A stretch of 7,987 bases of DNA from Methanosarcinales archaeon. Its GTDB lineage: Archaea; Halobacteriota; Methanosarcinia; Methanosarcinales; Methanogasteraceae. The DNA lies in the NCBI GenBank assembly GCA_030605805.1, contig JAUWHQ010000094.1, positions 1 through 7,987 on the forward strand, written 5' to 3'. The notes beneath the pieces were generated by a model that saw only the letters and a list, made by a program, of their open reading frames with translations, was not told where the DNA came from and did not search any database. The position numbers and the translations under genes are program-made. How positions within the stretch are numbered: position 1 is the stretch's first letter; the number at the start of each line of letters is the position of its first letter. Positions 5,860 through 7,987 of the stretch are shown here, one piece after another.

Positions 5860-6330
5860 CTATGGTATTGCTTGGCGATCTTTTACATCACTCGACAAGT
5901 CGATGGTCTCCTCTGGAGGATATGAAGGTTCGATAATATTTTTTTTAGCAATAATTTCTTGAAATTGTCGTGATGCAATTAAAAAGATGTTAGGTAGTGT
6001 GAATATGTTTGCGCAAAGGAAAAATTTTAAAATTGTGTCCACGTTAAATCCACAAGCAATATCCCAATCAAAAACAATTTTAATCGTATCAACTATTATC
6101 AATGAAAATGCTAAAAAAACATCAACCAAAAAAATGGTTCCGTATATCGATACTTCTGAAGGGGACTCGAGAAAATTAAAATCTTTCACTATCTTAAATT
6201 TGGTAAAAGATTCCGCCCAAAAAGTTAATGCAATTGCAAGAATAATATAATAATAATTACCATTACATAAGGGATCTTGCATAAAATGGTCAATATAGCT
6301 ATATACGGATAATAATACTATACAACTCAC
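5860..6330 (-). CDS. Small multi-spanning membrane protein of unknown function
   Basis: I do not recognise this 156-aa protein. Hydrophobic stretches at about 25-41 (YYYIILAIALTFWAESF), 63-85 (YGTIFLVDVFLAFSLIIVDTIKI) and 97-119 (VDTILKFFLCANIFTLPNIFLIA), plus a shorter one at the N-terminus (3-13), indicate three or four membrane spans. The polar C-terminal tail (120-156) is rich in acidic and proline residues and is probably cytoplasmic. The GTG start overlaps the upstream stop as GTGA, so translation is coupled to the PLD-like gene and the two products probably work together. Both genes are markedly AT-rich (about a third G+C by eye) compared with leuS and the aminotransferase, with AAA/ATA/TTA codons common, pointing to recent acquisition. 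Confidence 0.75.
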   Translation of the reverse strand: MSCIVLLSVYSYIDHFMQDPLCNGNYYYIILAIALTFWAESFTKFKIVKDFNFLESPSEVSIYGTIFLVDVFLAFSLIIVDTIKIVFDWDIACGFNVDTILKFFLCANIFTLPNIFLIASRQFQEIIAKKNIIEPSYPPEETIDLSSDVKDRQAIP

Positions 6331-6968
6331 CGACCAGACAAGTCATTTTTTATATACATCTTTTCACTATTTTTTATAATATCATCGAATGCTTTTTCAA
6401 ACCTAATTGCCATGCTATGAATATTATTGAATCTTTCAGAATACCGATTTGCATCACCGTCGGCATGTTCTTTTTCAGAATACACTGAAAGTGCATCCAT
6501 AACGCGAAAATGGTTTCTTGGCACTTTGTCTCTATTTGGTTTGTATAATTCGATCATCCCTTCATTAGCAAGTTCGATAATTGTATTTTCTTTATCAGAT
6601 TTTATTTCAGAAAAAACTACTTGAATTTTAACACTTCTTTGTATGGCTCTGCTGAATGCGTTCTTAACTTTTTCATCATTATAAACCTCTGGATTTGCAG
6701 TACCGCCAACGATTCTAATGGTTTTATGCGCTTTGTTTATATCTTTAGCAAGCGATTCTGCGGCTTTTTCATTGTCGTTTTCTATATATCTTTCTATGTG
6801 TGAAAATAACTTAATACCTACAATTAATTCAGCAAAAAGACCTAATATAACGATGGTCACTACAACAGCGCCTGCTACTAAATATACACCAGTTGATAGT
6901 GCAAAAAATACCATTGCCAAGATCAGCATAATAGATATACTAATACCCACCACGCGCAACGTTCTCAT
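6327..6968 (-). CDS. Two-TM protein with a cytoplasmic phospholipase-D-like domain
   Basis: The 213-aa product begins with two adjoining membrane spans (about 6-28 and 29-52, IMLILAMVFFALSTGVYLV and VVVTIVILGLFAELIVGI). A helical linker (60-82) leads to a soluble domain with IRIVGG (84-89), a helix, VKIQVVF (113-119), ELANEGMIELY, and NHFRVMDALSVYSEKEH (152-168). The order strand-helix-strand then NHFRVxD resembles one half of the phospholipase-D/HKD fold; H153, R155 and D158 stand where H-x-K...D would be, but the spacing is degenerate, so a binding or sensing role is as likely as cleavage. A single half-domain would need to dimerise. The ATG at 6968 is chosen because AAAGGAGGG ends nine bases before it; a TTG at 6977 abuts that site and cannot use it. 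It is the first gene of an AT-rich two-gene operon. The PLD assignment is from pattern alone. Confidence 0.72.
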   Translation of the reverse strand: MRTLRVVGISISIMLILAMVFFALSTGVYLVAGAVVVTIVILGLFAELIVGIKLFSHIERYIENDNEKAAESLAKDINKAHKTIRIVGGTANPEVYNDEKVKNAFSRAIQRSVKIQVVFSEIKSDKENTIIELANEGMIELYKPNRDKVPRNHFRVMDALSVYSEKEHADGDANRYSERFNNIHSMAIRFEKAFDDIIKNSEKMYIKNDLSGR

Positions 6969-6977
6969 CGTATACAA

Positions 6978-7024
6978 CCCTCCTTTACTATATGTTTTTG
7001 TCTCATACGTATTTATAAGTTTCT
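6978..7024 (-). promoter_or_regulatory. Promoter and Shine-Dalgarno site of the membrane operon
   Basis: The minus strand reads GAAACTTATAAATACG: BRE-like GAAA and a near-consensus box A CTTATAAAT (7019 down to 7011). Transcription would start near 6988, leaving a leader of about 20 nt that contains AAAGGAGGG (6986 down to 6978). Confidence 0.6.
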
Positions 7025-7323
7025 ATATGTTTAGTAGATCGAGACTGCAACCAATTGTCGCATGAAAATGTCTCAAACAGCGATGATAACCGCCGCTGCT
7101 TATGGTACTGCTTTTTCGTCTCAATATGTTCAACTCACATCCGTCTATACAAATATACAAACCTTTTACGTAATCATAAACACGGTTACACAATCATATA
7201 TAAAGGTATCGGTTTATCATGCGCGATGCTTCCGCGTCTCGATTTACCCCATAAAACCCTTTCGACTGCCCGATTCACACCCGACCCACAACACATGAGA
7301 AAGCATCGTGTCAGTCTCCCGAA
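7025..7323. other. Gene-free stretch crossing the edge of the AT-rich island
   Basis: No convincing gene is seen. Composition shifts near 7205 from AT-rich (like the membrane operon) to GC-rich. TATATAAA at 7197-7204 is a good TATA sequence that reads as box A TTTATATA on the minus strand, but no gene follows at the right distance on either strand. CACACCCGACC (7276-7286) and CTCCCGAAGTCA (7316-7327) also occur in the same order near 354-364 and 403-414, hinting that the intergenic regions share older repeats. Confidence 0.35.
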
Positions 7324-7549
7324 GTCACTATACCCCGGACTTAAGTACGGAACCTGCACATCGCGCCCATCGCATTCGAGGTGGGCGCATTGACGCCCGG
7401 CATGTGATCGGTTAGAAGAGTTGGCACGTACCAATCCTGCCAGAGTTCTCTCGAAATCCATGCACAACAAACCTGTACCCATCTCATATAAAACCATCCC
7501 AAATAACAGGACTGCCGCCCTGACACTGGCGCCCGATCCTGATCCGGTG
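7324..7549. repeat. Diverged intergenic repeat, copy B
   Basis: Partner of copy A, with the identical 20-bp block at 7332-7351, CAGAGTT at 7441-7447, TCCATG at 7457-7462, ATATAAAACC at 7486-7495 and the identical 15-bp block at 7535-7549. Just after the first block, GCGCCCA (7363-7369) pairs with TGGGCGC (7382-7388), and a competing stem GGGCG/CGCCC follows, so an RNA from here would be structured; the corresponding part of copy A is not conserved in sequence. The last block ends 103 nt before the aminotransferase ATG; in copy A the distance to the next ATG is 104 nt. Confidence 0.7.
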
Positions 7550-7652
7550 TCACATAAGCCAGCCACCCGGGGCAGCTTCCAGACACCCGATAACCTTTTG
7601 GGCATCAGCACCAACCCACATAACAAGAGAACGACACAAGGTTACGATTCCC

Positions 7653-7987
7653 ATGAACATAGAAGACACACTGATCATGATCCCGGGTCCGGTCCCGGTC
7701 GTGCCGCGCATCCTGCGTGCGATGGCAAAACCCGTCATCAACCACCGCGGCGAGGAGTTCGCAGACCTGCTTGGCGAGTGCAGAGAGCTCTTTGCAGACA
7801 TGTTCCGGACAAAGAACGACATCCTGCTGCTGAGCGGCTCAGGCACCAGCGGGATGGAGGCTGCGGTCGGAAACCTGATTAATCAGGACGAAACAATCGT
7901 TACAACCGTGAACGGCAAGTTTGGCGAGCGGTTCCGCGATCTTGGCAGGCTATATGGAAATGCCGTCCCGATCGAGTCGGAATGGGG
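7653..7987 (+). CDS. Class V aminotransferase (alanine-glyoxylate/serine-pyruvate type), N-terminal part
   Basis: The frame from ATG 7653 stays open to the window edge (111 full codons). It begins MNIEDTLIMIPGPVPVVPRI and shows the family's PGPVPV turn (11-16), INHRGEEF (29-36) where substrate-pocket residues lie, SGSGTSGMEA (61-70), which binds the PLP phosphate, and GKFGERF (88-94). These are typical of fold-type I class V aminotransferases of the alanine-glyoxylate/serine-pyruvate group, which move amino groups among alanine, serine, glyoxylate and pyruvate; archaeal members may serve serine or aspartate metabolism. The PLP lysine lies beyond the edge. AAGGTT ten bases before the ATG is a weak ribosome site. 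The upstream region carries repeat copy B, whose TATA-like block is about 160 nt away. Confidence 0.92.
   Translation, partial: MNIEDTLIMIPGPVPVVPRILRAMAKPVINHRGEEFADLLGECRELFADMFRTKNDILLLSGSGTSGMEAAVGNLINQDETIVTTVNGKFGERFRDLGRLYGNAVPIESEW

Noticed and set aside
7062..7298. Plus-strand frame of 78 residues starting MKMSQTAMITAAAYG
   Set aside because: It has no clear ribosome site, crosses the composition change near 7205, and ends in a compositionally odd tail; not enough to call a gene.
7421..7882. Plus-strand open frame of 153 residues overlapping the aminotransferase start
   Set aside because: It is rich in Pro, Arg and His, as expected of an out-of-frame reading of GC-rich coding DNA, and it overlaps the well-supported aminotransferase and repeat copy B.

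Overview
The window looks like a chromosomal segment of a euryarchaeon of the methanogen/ANME/Syntropharchaeia type. The leucyl-tRNA synthetase is of the archaeal kind, the aspartate kinase and class V aminotransferase are of kinds common in methanogen relatives, promoters look like archaeal BRE/box A elements (some placed for leaderless mRNAs), and one Shine-Dalgarno site is the sequence AGGAGGTGAT, complementary to the usual prokaryotic 16S 3' end. The exact taxon cannot be read from the sequence.

Layout. 1-209 (-): N-terminus of an aspartate kinase running off the left edge. 210-490: gene-free, with one strong hairpin. 491-1083 (-): a DUF433/DUF5615 pair with an ATGA overlap, a predicted VapBC-like toxin-antitoxin module. 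1088-1273 (-): remnant of a secreted DUF2341-type surface protein whose stop codon lies inside the Shine-Dalgarno site of the DUF433 gene. 1378-1668 (-): a very short HNH-type protein bracketed by a 10-bp inverted repeat. 1669-2047: gene-free, with repeat copy A. 2048-2566 (+): unrecognised 172-aa protein, probably from a leaderless mRNA. 2629-5550 (-): complete leuS. 5551-5859: leuS promoter, an 11-bp-stem hairpin and a second copy of the hairpin seen near 417-441. 5860-6968 (-): an AT-rich two-gene operon of membrane proteins (2TM plus a phospholipase-D-like domain, then a 3-4 TM protein). 6969-7652: gene-free, with that operon's promoter and repeat copy B. 7653-7987 (+): start of a class V (alanine-glyoxylate/serine-pyruvate type) aminotransferase running off the right edge.

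The housekeeping genes (lysC, leuS, aminotransferase) are separated by accessory material: the toxin-antitoxin pair, a broken surface gene, the HNH gene and the AT-rich membrane operon. The most notable non-coding signal is a pair of diverged repeats (copy A, 1729-1943; copy B, 7324-7549). They share a 20-bp and a 15-bp identical block plus smaller blocks, all collinear, and both end about 104 bp before a plus-strand start codon. The best candidate for an undescribed system is the AT-rich membrane operon, with the repeat pair second.
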